From the NCBI RefSeq assembly GCF_001667185.1, contig NZ_LZIC01000080.1, forward strand, positions 1 to 57,510: DNA of 57,510 bases, in the 5' to 3' direction. The notes under the pieces are model-generated. The model was not told the DNA's origin. It saw only the letters and a program-made list of their open reading frames with translations, and made no database searches. The position numbers and the translations under genes are program-made. Position 1 is the stretch's first letter; each line of letters opens with the position of its first letter. Shown here piece after piece: positions 26,605-35,125 of this stretch. Source of the stretch: Mycobacterium sp. 852002-50816_SCH5313054-b (GTDB taxonomy: Bacteria > Actinomycetota > Actinomycetes > Mycobacteriales > Mycobacteriaceae).

Positions 26605-26960
26605 GGTGAGCAAAATACTCGGGGACTCGTCGCTGCGGCCGAAATTGGCAGAACTCACGTTTTGAACGGCTTCCGGCGTTAGCCAGGTCCTCAACGGCGA
26701 TAAGCATCGAAGGTCATTCACATACTTTTCAGACGATATTCAGGCCGGTGGCATACTTGAGCCGCTGCCAGAGGCGCTGCGCCTCAACGCTTCCGACGCT
26801 GCCGGGGCCGGCGGGAGCTCCGCCTTGTCGATATTTGCCCGAAACGCCGCGTTGCTGCCCGTGATCTCGTACGCTCCAACCATCGGAACCACGTTAGCTA
26901 TACGAGCTTGTGGTTGTTCAACCCGCGGGGGGCTTGAAGCAAGGAGCGGAGGGGCTTCGA
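26605..26960. other. Intergenic stretch with divergent promoters
   Basis: 356 bases between gtrA (minus) and the dehydrogenase (plus). It holds leader repeat copy B from 26864 and, if the longer gtrA start is real, part of that gene. No other ORF is convincing. Confidence 0.6.
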
Positions 26961-26972
26961 ATGGCAGCTCAA
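26864..26972 (+). repeat. Duplicated leader, copy B
   Basis: Counterpart of 24022-24137. Contains ATCTCGTACGCTCC, CATCGG, TTAGCTATACGAG (possible -10), TTCAACCCGCGGGG and the ribosome-binding site GGAGCGGAGGGG, and it ends with the first four codons of the dehydrogenase gene. Confidence 0.6.
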
Positions 26973-28217
26973 ACTGAACGCATCTGCATCATCGGCGGCG
27001 CCGGGCACGTCGGGCTGCCGCTGGCACTCGTGCTTGCGGACGAGGGTTTCCACGTCGACATTCTCGACACGAACGCCAAAGCACTGAAAACGATCATGGC
27101 CGGCCGGATGCCGTTCGTCGAGAACGGAGCCCAGGATCTGCTCAAGCGGCTGTTGCCGACGGGGCGTATCTCGGCGACCACCGATTCGTGGGCGGTCAGG
27201 AATTCCGACATCGTGATCTGCGTCGTCGGGACGCCGGTGGACGAGTACCTGACACCACAGGCGCACACCTTCTTTCGGATCATCGACGAGATCAGTCCGT
27301 ACTTTCACGACGGACAGACGCTGATCCTGCGGAGCACCGTGTACCCGGGGCTAAGCCAGCGCGTCCACGACCTGTTCCAGGAGCGCGGGGTTGGCGTTCA
27401 CGTCACTTTTTGCCCCGAGCGCATCGCGCAGGGCCACTCCATCCGAGAGCTGAGGGAGATTCCGCAGATCATCAGCGGGTTCGACGCCGAAGGGCGTCGG
27501 ATCGTCCGCGAACTCTTTTCACAGATCACCAGCGAGATCATCGAGGTGGATCCCCAGGAAGCAGAGCTGGCCAAGCTGTTCTGCAATGCTTACCGCTACA
27601 TCCAGTTCGCGGTCGCCAACCAGTTCTACCTGCTCAGCCGCGAGGCCGGCGTCGACTTCGGCCGGGTCCATCACGCGGCCACGCACAAGAACGGTCGCGT
27701 CGACAGCTTGCCCAGGGCGGGACTGGCGGCGGGTCCCTGCCTGCTGAAGGACACCATGCAGCTCGCCGCCTTCAGCAACAACAACTTCATGCTCGGACAC
27801 TCGGCCATGCTGATCAACGAGGGCCAGCCGCAGTTCATCGTCAATATGCTGAAGCGCCGGGTCGATCTGCGTGACAAGACCGTTGGCCTGCTCGGCATGA
27901 CGTTCAAGGCGGATTGTGATGACACGCGCGACTCGCTCAGCTTCAAACTCCGGCATCTCCTGATGCTCGAGGCCAAACAGGTGATGCTGCACGACCCGTT
28001 CCTGAACGGCCCGGAATACTACGCACTCGACGTCGTGCTGGGCCGTGCCGATGTCATCGTCATCGGCGTGCCGCACTCGATCTACCGAGGCCTGCAGATT
28101 CCCGAAGACAAGATTGTCGAGGACGTCTGGGGCTGCCTGGAGGTCACGCAGGCTGAGGCGGATGCGCCGAACGGAGCCCCGTTGGCGACGCTGAGCATGG
28201 GATCACCGGCCCCGTGA
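26961..28217 (+). CDS. Nucleotide-sugar dehydrogenase (WecC/WbpA type)
   Basis: A 418-residue NAD-dependent UDP-sugar 6-dehydrogenase that oxidises a nucleotide sugar to its uronic acid. The NAD site GGAGHVGLP is at 12-20. The catalytic cysteine is C260 in AGPCLLKDTMQL, the GPCLxKD form seen in WecC/WbpA-like enzymes rather than the GGSCLPKD form of UDP-glucose dehydrogenase (compare 36113-37429). The C-terminal domain has LLGMTFKADCDDTRDSLSFKLR. The start ATG 26961 follows GGAGCGGAGGGG. It overlaps the next epimerase gene by 4 bases, so the uronic acid product is likely handed to it. Substrate (UDP-glucose, UDP-GlcNAc or other) unknown. Confidence 0.88.
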   Translation: MAAQTERICIIGGAGHVGLPLALVLADEGFHVDILDTNAKALKTIMAGRMPFVENGAQDLLKRLLPTGRISATTDSWAVRNSDIVICVVGTPVDEYLTPQAHTFFRIIDEISPYFHDGQTLILRSTVYPGLSQRVHDLFQERGVGVHVTFCPERIAQGHSIRELREIPQIISGFDAEGRRIVRELFSQITSEIIEVDPQEAELAKLFCNAYRYIQFAVANQFYLLSREAGVDFGRVHHAATHKNGRVDSLPRAGLAAGPCLLKDTMQLAAFSNNNFMLGHSAMLINEGQPQFIVNMLKRRVDLRDKTVGLLGMTFKADCDDTRDSLSFKLRHLLMLEAKQVMLHDPFLNGPEYYALDVVLGRADVIVIGVPHSIYRGLQIPEDKIVEDVWGCLEVTQAEADAPNGAPLATLSMGSPAP

Positions 28218-29233
28218 AAGTTCTCGTCACTGGTAGCGCGGGGTTCATCAATGGGTACGTTGTCGACGAGCTGCTACGCGCGGGCCATGAGGTCGTCGGC
28301 ATCGACAACTACTCGAAATACGGCAAGGTCAAGAAAAGCTACGACGATCACCCGCGGTACCACTTCGTCGAGGGCGACGTCAAAGACCTGAACCTGATGT
28401 TCGAGCTGATCGAGGGCTGCGACCAGATGGTCGCCAGTGCGGCCCGCATCGGCGGCATCACCTACTTCCACGAGTACGCGTACGATCTGCTCGCCGAGAA
28501 CGAACGCATCGCCGCCGCCCATTTCGACGCCGCCATCTACGCGTACCGCAAGGGCTGGCTCAAGAAAATCAATGTGATCAGTTCGTCGATGGTGTTCGAA
28601 AACGCTACCGTCTTTCCCACGCCGGAGAAACACATCACCGAATGCCCGCCGCCGACAAGCACTTACGGATTTCAGAAGCTGGCGTGCGAATATTTCGCAC
28701 ACGGGGCCTACGAGCAGTATGGTCTGCCGTTCACGATCATCCGCCCGTTCAACTGTGTTGGCACTGGCGAACAGCGAGCGCTCGGCGGCCGTGAAATCCC
28801 AAGCGGCAACGTCAAACTTGCGATGAGTCATGTCGTTCCGGACCTGGTCCAGAAGGTCGCGAAGGGCCAGGACCCATTGCACATCCTCGGCGACGGCACC
28901 CAGGTGCGGCACTACACCTACGGCGGCGACCTGGCGCGCGGCATCCGCACATGCATGGAGCATCCGGCCGCACTGAACGGGGACTTCAACCTCTCGACGC
29001 CCGAGGCCACCACGGTGCTGGAACTGGCGGAAGTGATCTGGAAGAAGATGCGCCCCGACGCTCCGTTTCGCTACGAGAGCGACCCGCCATTCGAGCACGA
29101 CGTCCAGTTGCGCTCACCGGACGTCCACAAGGCATCGGAGACTCTCGGCTTCGAGGCGTCAACAACGCTCGATGCCATGCTGGACGAAGTCATCCCGTGG
29201 ATCGTCAACGCCGTCGAGGCCGGGACCATCTGA
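28214..29233 (+). CDS. NAD-dependent epimerase/dehydratase
   Basis: A 339-residue extended short-chain dehydrogenase acting on a nucleotide sugar. The NAD-binding motif reads TGSAGFINGYV: the third glycine of GxxGxxG is replaced by N13, with a glycine one place later. The catalytic pair is in STYGFQKLACEYF, preceded by SSSMVFEN. HYTYGGDLARGIRTCMEHP is the typical substrate-loop region. The GTG start overlaps the dehydrogenase stop, so it probably acts on the uronic acid formed there, as a C4- or C5-epimerase or decarboxylase. It is less close to UDP-xylose synthases than the two later enzymes. Confidence 0.85.
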   Translation: MKVLVTGSAGFINGYVVDELLRAGHEVVGIDNYSKYGKVKKSYDDHPRYHFVEGDVKDLNLMFELIEGCDQMVASAARIGGITYFHEYAYDLLAENERIAAAHFDAAIYAYRKGWLKKINVISSSMVFENATVFPTPEKHITECPPPTSTYGFQKLACEYFAHGAYEQYGLPFTIIRPFNCVGTGEQRALGGREIPSGNVKLAMSHVVPDLVQKVAKGQDPLHILGDGTQVRHYTYGGDLARGIRTCMEHPAALNGDFNLSTPEATTVLELAEVIWKKMRPDAPFRYESDPPFEHDVQLRSPDVHKASETLGFEASTTLDAMLDEVIPWIVNAVEAGTI

Positions 29234-29262
29234 CGTGGATTGTTTGTCACCACTAGGACGCC

Positions 29263-30732
29263 ATGCACACCGCGGGTGAACCCGACCTCCAGCAGCTCTA
29301 CCGCAATCGCTTCGGCCACGCCCGCGAGTCGCGGTCGGGCATCTGGGCTGTATTGGTGCGGGACTTTTTCCAGGCGTGGATCAGGCGCAGCGATACGGTG
29401 GTGGATCTCGGCTGCGGCTACGGCGAGTTCCTGAACCACGTGCATGCGGCGCGTCGGATCGGGATCGATCTGAACCCCGACAGCGCGGCCATGCTCGATC
29501 CCGGTGTCGAGTTCCATCACGGTCGAGCCGACGACCTCGGGTTCCTCGAGGAGGAATCGGTAGACGTCGTCTTCACGAGCAACTTCTTGGAGCACATGCA
29601 AGGCAAGGATGAGGTCGAGCGGACGATCGCCGCGGCCCGCCGGGTGCTCAAGGCGGGTGGGCATCTCATCGCGATGGGGCCGAATATCCGTCTGGTCCCG
29701 GGTGCCTATTGGGATTTCTGGGATCACACCGTGCCGATCAGCGATCGCTCTCTGATCGAGCTGCTGGAGGCCTGCGACTTCGAGATCGTGGAGAGCTACG
29801 ACCGGTTTATGCCGTACACGGCGTCATCGTCGTTACCGCAGGCGCCGATTTTGGTGCGCCTGTATCTGCTGTTGAGACCCGCGTGGCGAATCATGGGCAA
29901 GCAGTTCGTGATTCGCGCTCGCAAGCCTGGACCTGGATCCGAGACGGGCGATCAGCGTCTGGTGAGTGTGGTCATCCCGGTCCACAACGAGGGCGAGAAC
30001 ATTCAGGTCTGCATCAGGAGGCTTACCGAGGCGTTGGCGGAAACCCCGCACGAACTGCTCGTCTGTTACGACTTCGATGAGGACGACACGCTGCCGGCGC
30101 TGGCCGCCATGCCCGACAAGCCCGCCACCGTGCGGTTGGTTCGCAACTCGATCGGAAAGGGCGTGGCGAATGCGCTGATCGCCGGCTTCGGGGCCGCTCG
30201 TGGAGACGTCGTAGTCACCAGCATGGCGGACCTGTCGGATCCGCCCTCGGCGATTCCGTTGATGGCGGCCAAGATTCGCGAAGAGGGCGCAGCTGTGGTC
30301 AGCGGATCGCGGTATATGCGCGGCGGTAGCCAGCGTGGGGGACCCAGGTTGAAGACACTGATATCGCGGACCGCGGGGCTGAGCCTGCACTACGTGGGCG
30401 GCATCGCGACTCACGACGCCACCACGAACTTTCGCGCCTACAGCCGCCGTTTTCTCGACGACGTTCCGGTGGAGAGCGAGCGGGGGTTCGAGGTGGGGCT
30501 GGAGCTCACCACGAAGGCGCACCTGCTGGGTTATCGGATCGATGAAGTCCCCTGCAGTTGGGAGGACCGAACCGCCGGCACCAGCAAGTTCGACCTGGTC
30601 GGCTGGTTGCCTGCTTATCTGCGTTGGTATGGGGTGGCCATGCGAGGCCCTATGTTGCGCTGGACGGGCGGCGGGCTGGCATCGCTCGGGGCGCTTCGGC
30701 TGCTGCGGCGAAAGAAATTGTCGTCACGATGA
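29263..30732 (+). CDS. Methyltransferase fused to polyprenyl-phosphate-type GT2
   Basis: A 489-residue two-domain protein. Residues about 10-215 form a class I SAM methyltransferase (motif I VVDLGCGYGEFL 46-57, SNFLEHM 106-112, LKAGGHLIAMGPNIRLVPGAYWDFWDH). Residues about 233-455 form a family 2 glycosyltransferase of the dolichyl/polyprenyl-phosphate sugar synthase (DPM1/GtrB) kind: SVVIPVHNEGENI, the metal-site region MADLSDPP 321-328, SGSRYMRGG, TTNFRAYSR and EDRTAGTSKF. The pairing suggests that a decaprenyl-phosphate sugar is made and methylated by one protein. ATG 29263, 29 bases after the epimerase. The paralogous membrane protein follows. Confidence 0.87.
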   Translation: MHTAGEPDLQQLYRNRFGHARESRSGIWAVLVRDFFQAWIRRSDTVVDLGCGYGEFLNHVHAARRIGIDLNPDSAAMLDPGVEFHHGRADDLGFLEEESVDVVFTSNFLEHMQGKDEVERTIAAARRVLKAGGHLIAMGPNIRLVPGAYWDFWDHTVPISDRSLIELLEACDFEIVESYDRFMPYTASSSLPQAPILVRLYLLLRPAWRIMGKQFVIRARKPGPGSETGDQRLVSVVIPVHNEGENIQVCIRRLTEALAETPHELLVCYDFDEDDTLPALAAMPDKPATVRLVRNSIGKGVANALIAGFGAARGDVVVTSMADLSDPPSAIPLMAAKIREEGAAVVSGSRYMRGGSQRGGPRLKTLISRTAGLSLHYVGGIATHDATTNFRAYSRRFLDDVPVESERGFEVGLELTTKAHLLGYRIDEVPCSWEDRTAGTSKFDLVGWLPAYLRWYGVAMRGPMLRWTGGGLASLGALRLLRRKKLSSR

Positions 30733-30760
30733 ATCTGGATCAACTGGGGGACATCAGTCG

Positions 30761-32380
30761 ATGGGCGAACACGACGAACTAGTGCTGGACCCCGCAGGCG
30801 TTGGCCCCCAACAAGAGCCCACCGCGCCCGCCGCAGAGGATCAGCTCGAGACCACTGCGCTGCCGGCCGACGCACCCGTGGACCTATCACGACGCCCGCA
30901 AGGCATGGTGGCGCTTATTGCGGCGGTCGCCTGCACGGTCGCCGGCTCCAGGCTGATTGTCATTTGGGCGCTCGGTTCGCCGGTGCCGTTGTTGGATCAA
31001 TGGAACGGGGAGGGCCAGCGCGTCTACGGGCCGTATCTCAGGGGGACACTGTCCTTCGCGGACCTCTTCACCCCGCACAATTCACACCGCATTTTCATTT
31101 TTCGCCTGCTCTCGCTAGTTCATCTGGAGCTGGCCGGCGAGTGGAATACGCGCCTGGAGATGATATTCGGTGCGATCGCGCTCACCGCCGTGGCCACCTG
31201 GCTCGCGGCATTGCTGATGCCCCTCGTCGCGCCGCAGTGCCGGTTGCTTCTGGCCTGTTTCGTCGCATTCGTGTTTGCGTTTCCGATCGGCTACGAGAAC
31301 GTGCTATCCGGGTTTCAGTCGATGGTTTATATCTCGTTGCTTTTTGCCGTCGCGGCTCTGGTTGCTTTCGGCACCGCGCAGGCGTTCTCCTTGCGATGGT
31401 TCGGCGGATTGGTGGCCGCGGTCCTCAGTTGCCTGTCTTTTGCGGCAGGTGTGTCCACCGTTCTGGCTGTCGGTTTACTCGTGGGCCTTCAGCTGGCAAC
31501 CAAGGCCAGGAAGCGATGCGGCCGTGAGCTCGCCGGCGTCGTCGTCATTGCATCAATCGCTGTGGCGATGATCCTCTGGGAAGCATCGGGCGCGAATCCG
31601 CTGTCCACTCCGTGGACGTTCATCGAGGGATTGGTCCTGTTCACCGCCAGGATTATCCTTCCACTGATTCCGACGGTTTGGTTCTGTTGGCACACGCTGG
31701 CGAGACGCCCGGCGATCTCTGACCACGCCTGGGTAGCACTAGGAATCGCTGGCTGGGTAGCCATCCAGGTTGTACTGCTCGCCTACGGCCGTGGAAACCT
31801 CGTGGCGCCGCGCTATTTGGACATGCTGTTGCTCGCCTACCCGGTCGGACTGGTGGCGGTGTTGACGCTTGCTGGCCAAGCGCAAGCCAGGCGGCCCGGC
31901 CGAGTTGCGGGGCCGTTGGCCGCAACGTGGGTGTTCATCCTCGTCGCGATGGTCGCGGCGATGGGCGGCGTCGGGGTGCTCGGATCGATCAAATGGTCCG
32001 AAGCGGCACGCCAACAGGAGGTCGAGGTGAAGGCCTACCTCGCTACACACGACGTTGACCATCTCAGAGCAAAGGACGGCCCGGGCCTTGAGGCGCAGCT
32101 CTATTTCCCAACGCAGCAGCTCGCCGAGATTCTGGCCGATCCGGATGTCAGGGAGGTCCTACCGCCGCAATTCCGACCCCCTGGCGCCGACATCGCGAAG
32201 GCGCGAAACCGAATGTGGCTCAAGGGGTCTCTCGCTAAGGGGACGGCTGCCGCGGTTCACGTCATACTTTTGCTGGGCCCAGTGTTGCTGGCAGTAGGAG
32301 TCAGCTTGTTTTTCGCGGTCGGTTCGCGACGGAGCCTTCCGGCCGCTGAGGGGGATGCCGGTGTGACATCGGAGATCTAG
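30761..32380 (+). CDS. Polytopic membrane protein, GT-C-like, paralog 2
   Basis: A 539-residue multi-pass membrane protein, paralog of 24303-26033. After an acidic, Pro/Ala-rich cytoplasmic head (about 45 residues), helix 1 (49-71) is followed by the outer loop SPVPLLDQWNGEG with D79-Q80-W81, then FTPHNSHRIFIFR and LAGEWNTRLEMIFGA. A conserved segment QLAEILADPDVREVLPPQFRPPGAD precedes the last helix. As the last gene of the dehydrogenase-epimerase-MT/GT2 operon, it is the best candidate for transferring the polyprenyl-linked sugar outside the membrane. The frame is open upstream; the ATG at 30761 (MGEHDEL) matches the paralog's start. Confidence 0.75.
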   Translation: MGEHDELVLDPAGVGPQQEPTAPAAEDQLETTALPADAPVDLSRRPQGMVALIAAVACTVAGSRLIVIWALGSPVPLLDQWNGEGQRVYGPYLRGTLSFADLFTPHNSHRIFIFRLLSLVHLELAGEWNTRLEMIFGAIALTAVATWLAALLMPLVAPQCRLLLACFVAFVFAFPIGYENVLSGFQSMVYISLLFAVAALVAFGTAQAFSLRWFGGLVAAVLSCLSFAAGVSTVLAVGLLVGLQLATKARKRCGRELAGVVVIASIAVAMILWEASGANPLSTPWTFIEGLVLFTARIILPLIPTVWFCWHTLARRPAISDHAWVALGIAGWVAIQVVLLAYGRGNLVAPRYLDMLLLAYPVGLVAVLTLAGQAQARRPGRVAGPLAATWVFILVAMVAAMGGVGVLGSIKWSEAARQQEVEVKAYLATHDVDHLRAKDGPGLEAQLYFPTQQLAEILADPDVREVLPPQFRPPGADIAKARNRMWLKGSLAKGTAAAVHVILLLGPVLLAVGVSLFFAVGSRRSLPAAEGDAGVTSEI

Positions 32381-32839
32381 GGTTCTGCAGGTCGTGTTGC
32401 CGTCATCTTGTCGAGCCGAAGGGTGGGCGTGTCCCGCAGTCCAACAGACTGGCAGGCTGTCTGGTCGTGGGGCGTCAGACCAGCATCCGCCGTAGGTGCC
32501 GGGATCAACGCCGGCCGTCGTGGCCGAAAGTACGCAGCGCATCGCCCCAAATGCGCGTTCGAGCGATCGGCTTGCAATCCCGACTGTCACTGCGAGTCCA
32601 GTGACGTACTATCCTTATCACCTTGTTATGGAGATGATCAGCATTCAACGGACGAGCACCAACCAACGCATCGGCTTGCCGGCACAGCACGGCTCCGTCA
32701 ATCCATTTCCCTGGGTGAGCGAAACCAACCATTGATTTGGGCAAGGAAAGAACTTCTTCGAGGCCCGTGTCACCGAGTACCAATCGGCCGGCGCATCGTA
32801 GTGCGATTGATCCGATAACGAGGCAAATAGGAGCCAGAT
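32381..32839. other. Noncoding stretch before the C-methyltransferase operon
   Basis: 459 bases, lower in GC than surrounding genes. Short open frames on both strands show no codon bias or recognisable motif. It contains a perfect dyad (32586-32605) followed by a TATCCT box at 32610-32615, the likely promoter zone for the downstream operon. Confidence 0.6.
32586..32605. promoter_or_regulatory. Perfect dyad, candidate operator
   Basis: GTCACTG-cgagtc-CAGTGAC is a perfect 7-base inverted repeat. ACTATCCTTATCA starts a few bases later and could be a -10 region. It lies about 235 bases upstream of the methyltransferase start. Confidence 0.4.
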
Positions 32840-34042
32840 ATGCCAGCATCGCCCACCGCGACGATGGAATGTCGATTGTGCGGCGAACCCGCCGCGGTCG
32901 AGTTTCTCAACCTGGGCCAGCAGCCGCTCGCGAACAAATATCCTACCGAAGCTGAATTTGGGTCAGAGGAATTCTTTCCATTGCAGGTATTTTTCTGCCC
33001 CACGTGCAAGAACGTCCAGCTCGGCACCATCATCTCGCGGGAGAGGATGTTCGAAGACTACTACTATCTGTCCTCGGTGAATCGCGGACTGGTGCGGCAC
33101 TTCGAAGAGCTTGCACAAAAGCTGGCGTCGGCGCGTTTTGTGGTCGATGTCGGCTCCAACGACGGGATCCTCCTCAAACCGCTCAAGGAGTTGGGTGTCA
33201 CAGCACTCGGCGTCGAGCCGTCGATCAACGTGTCGAAGATCGCCAACGATCAAGGTTTTGAGACGCTGACGGCCTTCTTCGACATGTCGGCCGCCGAGGC
33301 GATCGAAGCATCCCATGGGAAGGCCGATGTCATCGTCGCCAGCAGCGTCTTCACCCACCTCGAGGATCCGAGTGGATTTATCGAGACCGTGAAGCAATTG
33401 CTGACGGATGACGGCACGTTCATCGTCGAGGTCGAATACATCGGATCCATTCTGGCCACCACGCAGTTCGAGCGGTTCTATTTGGATCGGATCTTCTACT
33501 ACTCGCTGACTTCGCTCGCGAAATTGTTCGCCGCGCACGGCATGTTCATCGCCGACGTGCGCGAGATTGCGCCGCACGGCGGCTCGTTGCAGGTGTTCGT
33601 GCGACGAGCGGGCCAGCAATCGCCCTCCGATGCAACGGTCCTCTTCCTCGCGCGCGAGGAAGAGGGTTTGACGCTGGAAACCCTGCGCGAGTTCCGGCGC
33701 AATGTCGACGTTCAAATGTCCGCGTTCAAAGATCGGCTGACCGAATACCAACAGGCCGGTTTGCAAGTTGCCGGTTACGGTTCGCCGGCACGCGTGGCGA
33801 CGATTTGCAATTACGGCGGGATCGGCCCGAGCGAAATCCCGTTCACCGTCGACGACAGCCCGTTGAAGCAGAACAAGTTCACCCCGGGCACGCATATTCC
33901 GATCGTCCCGAAGAGCTACCTGGACGAACACAAGCCCGACGTGCTCGTCGTCTTCGCATACGAATACTTCGATGACATCAAGAAGAAGACCGACGGCGCG
34001 TATCGCTATTTGAAACCAATTCCACCCACAGATCTGACATAG
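32840..34042 (+). CDS. Sugar C-methyltransferase (TylCIII/NovU-like)
   Basis: A 400-residue SAM enzyme with the three-part plan of NDP-sugar C-methyltransferases. An N-terminal zinc site has C11, C14, C53 and C56. The SAM domain has VVDVGSNDGILL (about 99-110) and ASSVFTHLEDP. The C-terminal domain has VAGYGSPARVATICNYGGIG. EYIGSILATTQFERFYLDRIFYYS is also typical. These enzymes add a methyl branch to a 4-keto-6-deoxy or 4-keto sugar nucleotide. AGGAG lies 10 bases before the ATG at 32840. First gene of an operon with a decarboxylase-like SDR and a Gfo/Idh enzyme, so a branched-chain sugar is the likely product. Confidence 0.87.
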   Translation: MPASPTATMECRLCGEPAAVEFLNLGQQPLANKYPTEAEFGSEEFFPLQVFFCPTCKNVQLGTIISRERMFEDYYYLSSVNRGLVRHFEELAQKLASARFVVDVGSNDGILLKPLKELGVTALGVEPSINVSKIANDQGFETLTAFFDMSAAEAIEASHGKADVIVASSVFTHLEDPSGFIETVKQLLTDDGTFIVEVEYIGSILATTQFERFYLDRIFYYSLTSLAKLFAAHGMFIADVREIAPHGGSLQVFVRRAGQQSPSDATVLFLAREEEGLTLETLREFRRNVDVQMSAFKDRLTEYQQAGLQVAGYGSPARVATICNYGGIGPSEIPFTVDDSPLKQNKFTPGTHIPIVPKSYLDEHKPDVLVVFAYEYFDDIKKKTDGAYRYLKPIPPTDLT

Positions 34043-34057
34043 CAGAAGGTTCCTTAT

Positions 34058-35125
34058 ATGCCTGAACATCTTATCGTCCGCCGCGACACCGAGGCGATCA
34101 TCCGGGGGCTCGGTGACGACGCCCATCGCTTGTCGGGAAAGACCGTACTGTTAAGTGGCGGTGCGGGTTTCCTTGGCAAGCACTTTCTGCGGGTGTTCAA
34201 GCGGCTCAACGACACGATCCTCGAAGAGCCCGTCCGCGTGCTCTCGGTCGACAATTTCATCACGGGCGACCCGAGCACCTCGGAGCGCGACGAGAATATT
34301 GCCGAGGTGTGGGCCGACGTCACCTATCCGCTGCCCGTGCGCGAAGACATTCATTTCATCATGCATGCCGCCGGCCTGGCTTCGCCCGTCTACTACATGA
34401 AGTATCCGCTCGAAACCATCGAAAGCGCCGTATCGGGCATCGAGAATTTGCTCAAGTTGGGCCGCCGGAACCCGTCGCTGGAAGGTTTCTTGTTCTTCAG
34501 TTCGAGCGAAATCTACGGTGATCCCGATCCCCGCTTTGTCCCCACTCCCGAGACGTACCACGGTCACGTCTCGAGCGTCGGCCCCCGGGCTTGCTACGAC
34601 GAGTCCAAACGACTGGCGGAAACGATCGCGACGGTTTATCACCAGAAGTACGGCTTACCGGTAACGATCGTCAGGCCGTTCAACGTGTTCGGGCCCGGGA
34701 TGAAGCACAACGATCGCCGCGTCGTTCCCATGTTCACCTATCAGGCGCTGAACGGCGAGGCGATTCCGGTGCACGGGGACGGGCTGCAGACGCGAACGTT
34801 TTGCTATATCACAGACGCGATCACCGGTTTTTTGAAGGTGCTGCTCAGGGGACGCCCCGGCGAGCCCTACAACATCGGCAATGCCGCCAACGAAATCTCG
34901 ATGCTGAATCTGGCCGAGCTGTTCGGAAAGCTCGTCCCGGGCTCGACATTTCAGCGCATCGACTACCCGGACTCCTACCCGGGCGGCGAGCCTCAGCGAC
35001 GTTGCCCGGATCTCACCAAAGCCCATGAACAGCTGGACTATCAACCGCAGGTGGACGTCGAAGACGGGCTCGCGCGATTCGTTGACTGGGCCAAAGACCA
35101 GGAGTCTTACCGGAAGGGCGCATGA
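34058..35125 (+). CDS. UDP-glucuronate decarboxylase-like SDR, divergent
   Basis: A 355-residue extended SDR. The NAD motif GGAGFLG is at 34-40. The UDP-xylose-synthase hallmark appears in altered form: AAGLASPVYYMKYPLETIESAVSGIENLL. E151 (SSSEIYGDP) and Y180/K184 (CYDESKRLAE) are present. It is more divergent than the enzyme at 37446 and has an N-terminal extension of about 28 residues. It may make a 4-keto-pentose or xylose-type intermediate for the C-methyltransferase before it and the oxidoreductase after it. ATG at 34058 with AGAAGG; overlaps the next gene by 4 bases. Confidence 0.83.
   Translation: MPEHLIVRRDTEAIIRGLGDDAHRLSGKTVLLSGGAGFLGKHFLRVFKRLNDTILEEPVRVLSVDNFITGDPSTSERDENIAEVWADVTYPLPVREDIHFIMHAAGLASPVYYMKYPLETIESAVSGIENLLKLGRRNPSLEGFLFFSSSEIYGDPDPRFVPTPETYHGHVSSVGPRACYDESKRLAETIATVYHQKYGLPVTIVRPFNVFGPGMKHNDRRVVPMFTYQALNGEAIPVHGDGLQTRTFCYITDAITGFLKVLLRGRPGEPYNIGNAANEISMLNLAELFGKLVPGSTFQRIDYPDSYPGGEPQRRCPDLTKAHEQLDYQPQVDVEDGLARFVDWAKDQESYRKGA

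Noticed and set aside
32505..32849. 114-codon minus-strand frame in the spacer before the C-methyltransferase
   Set aside because: No ribosome-binding site, atypical codon use and no motif; not supportable as a gene.
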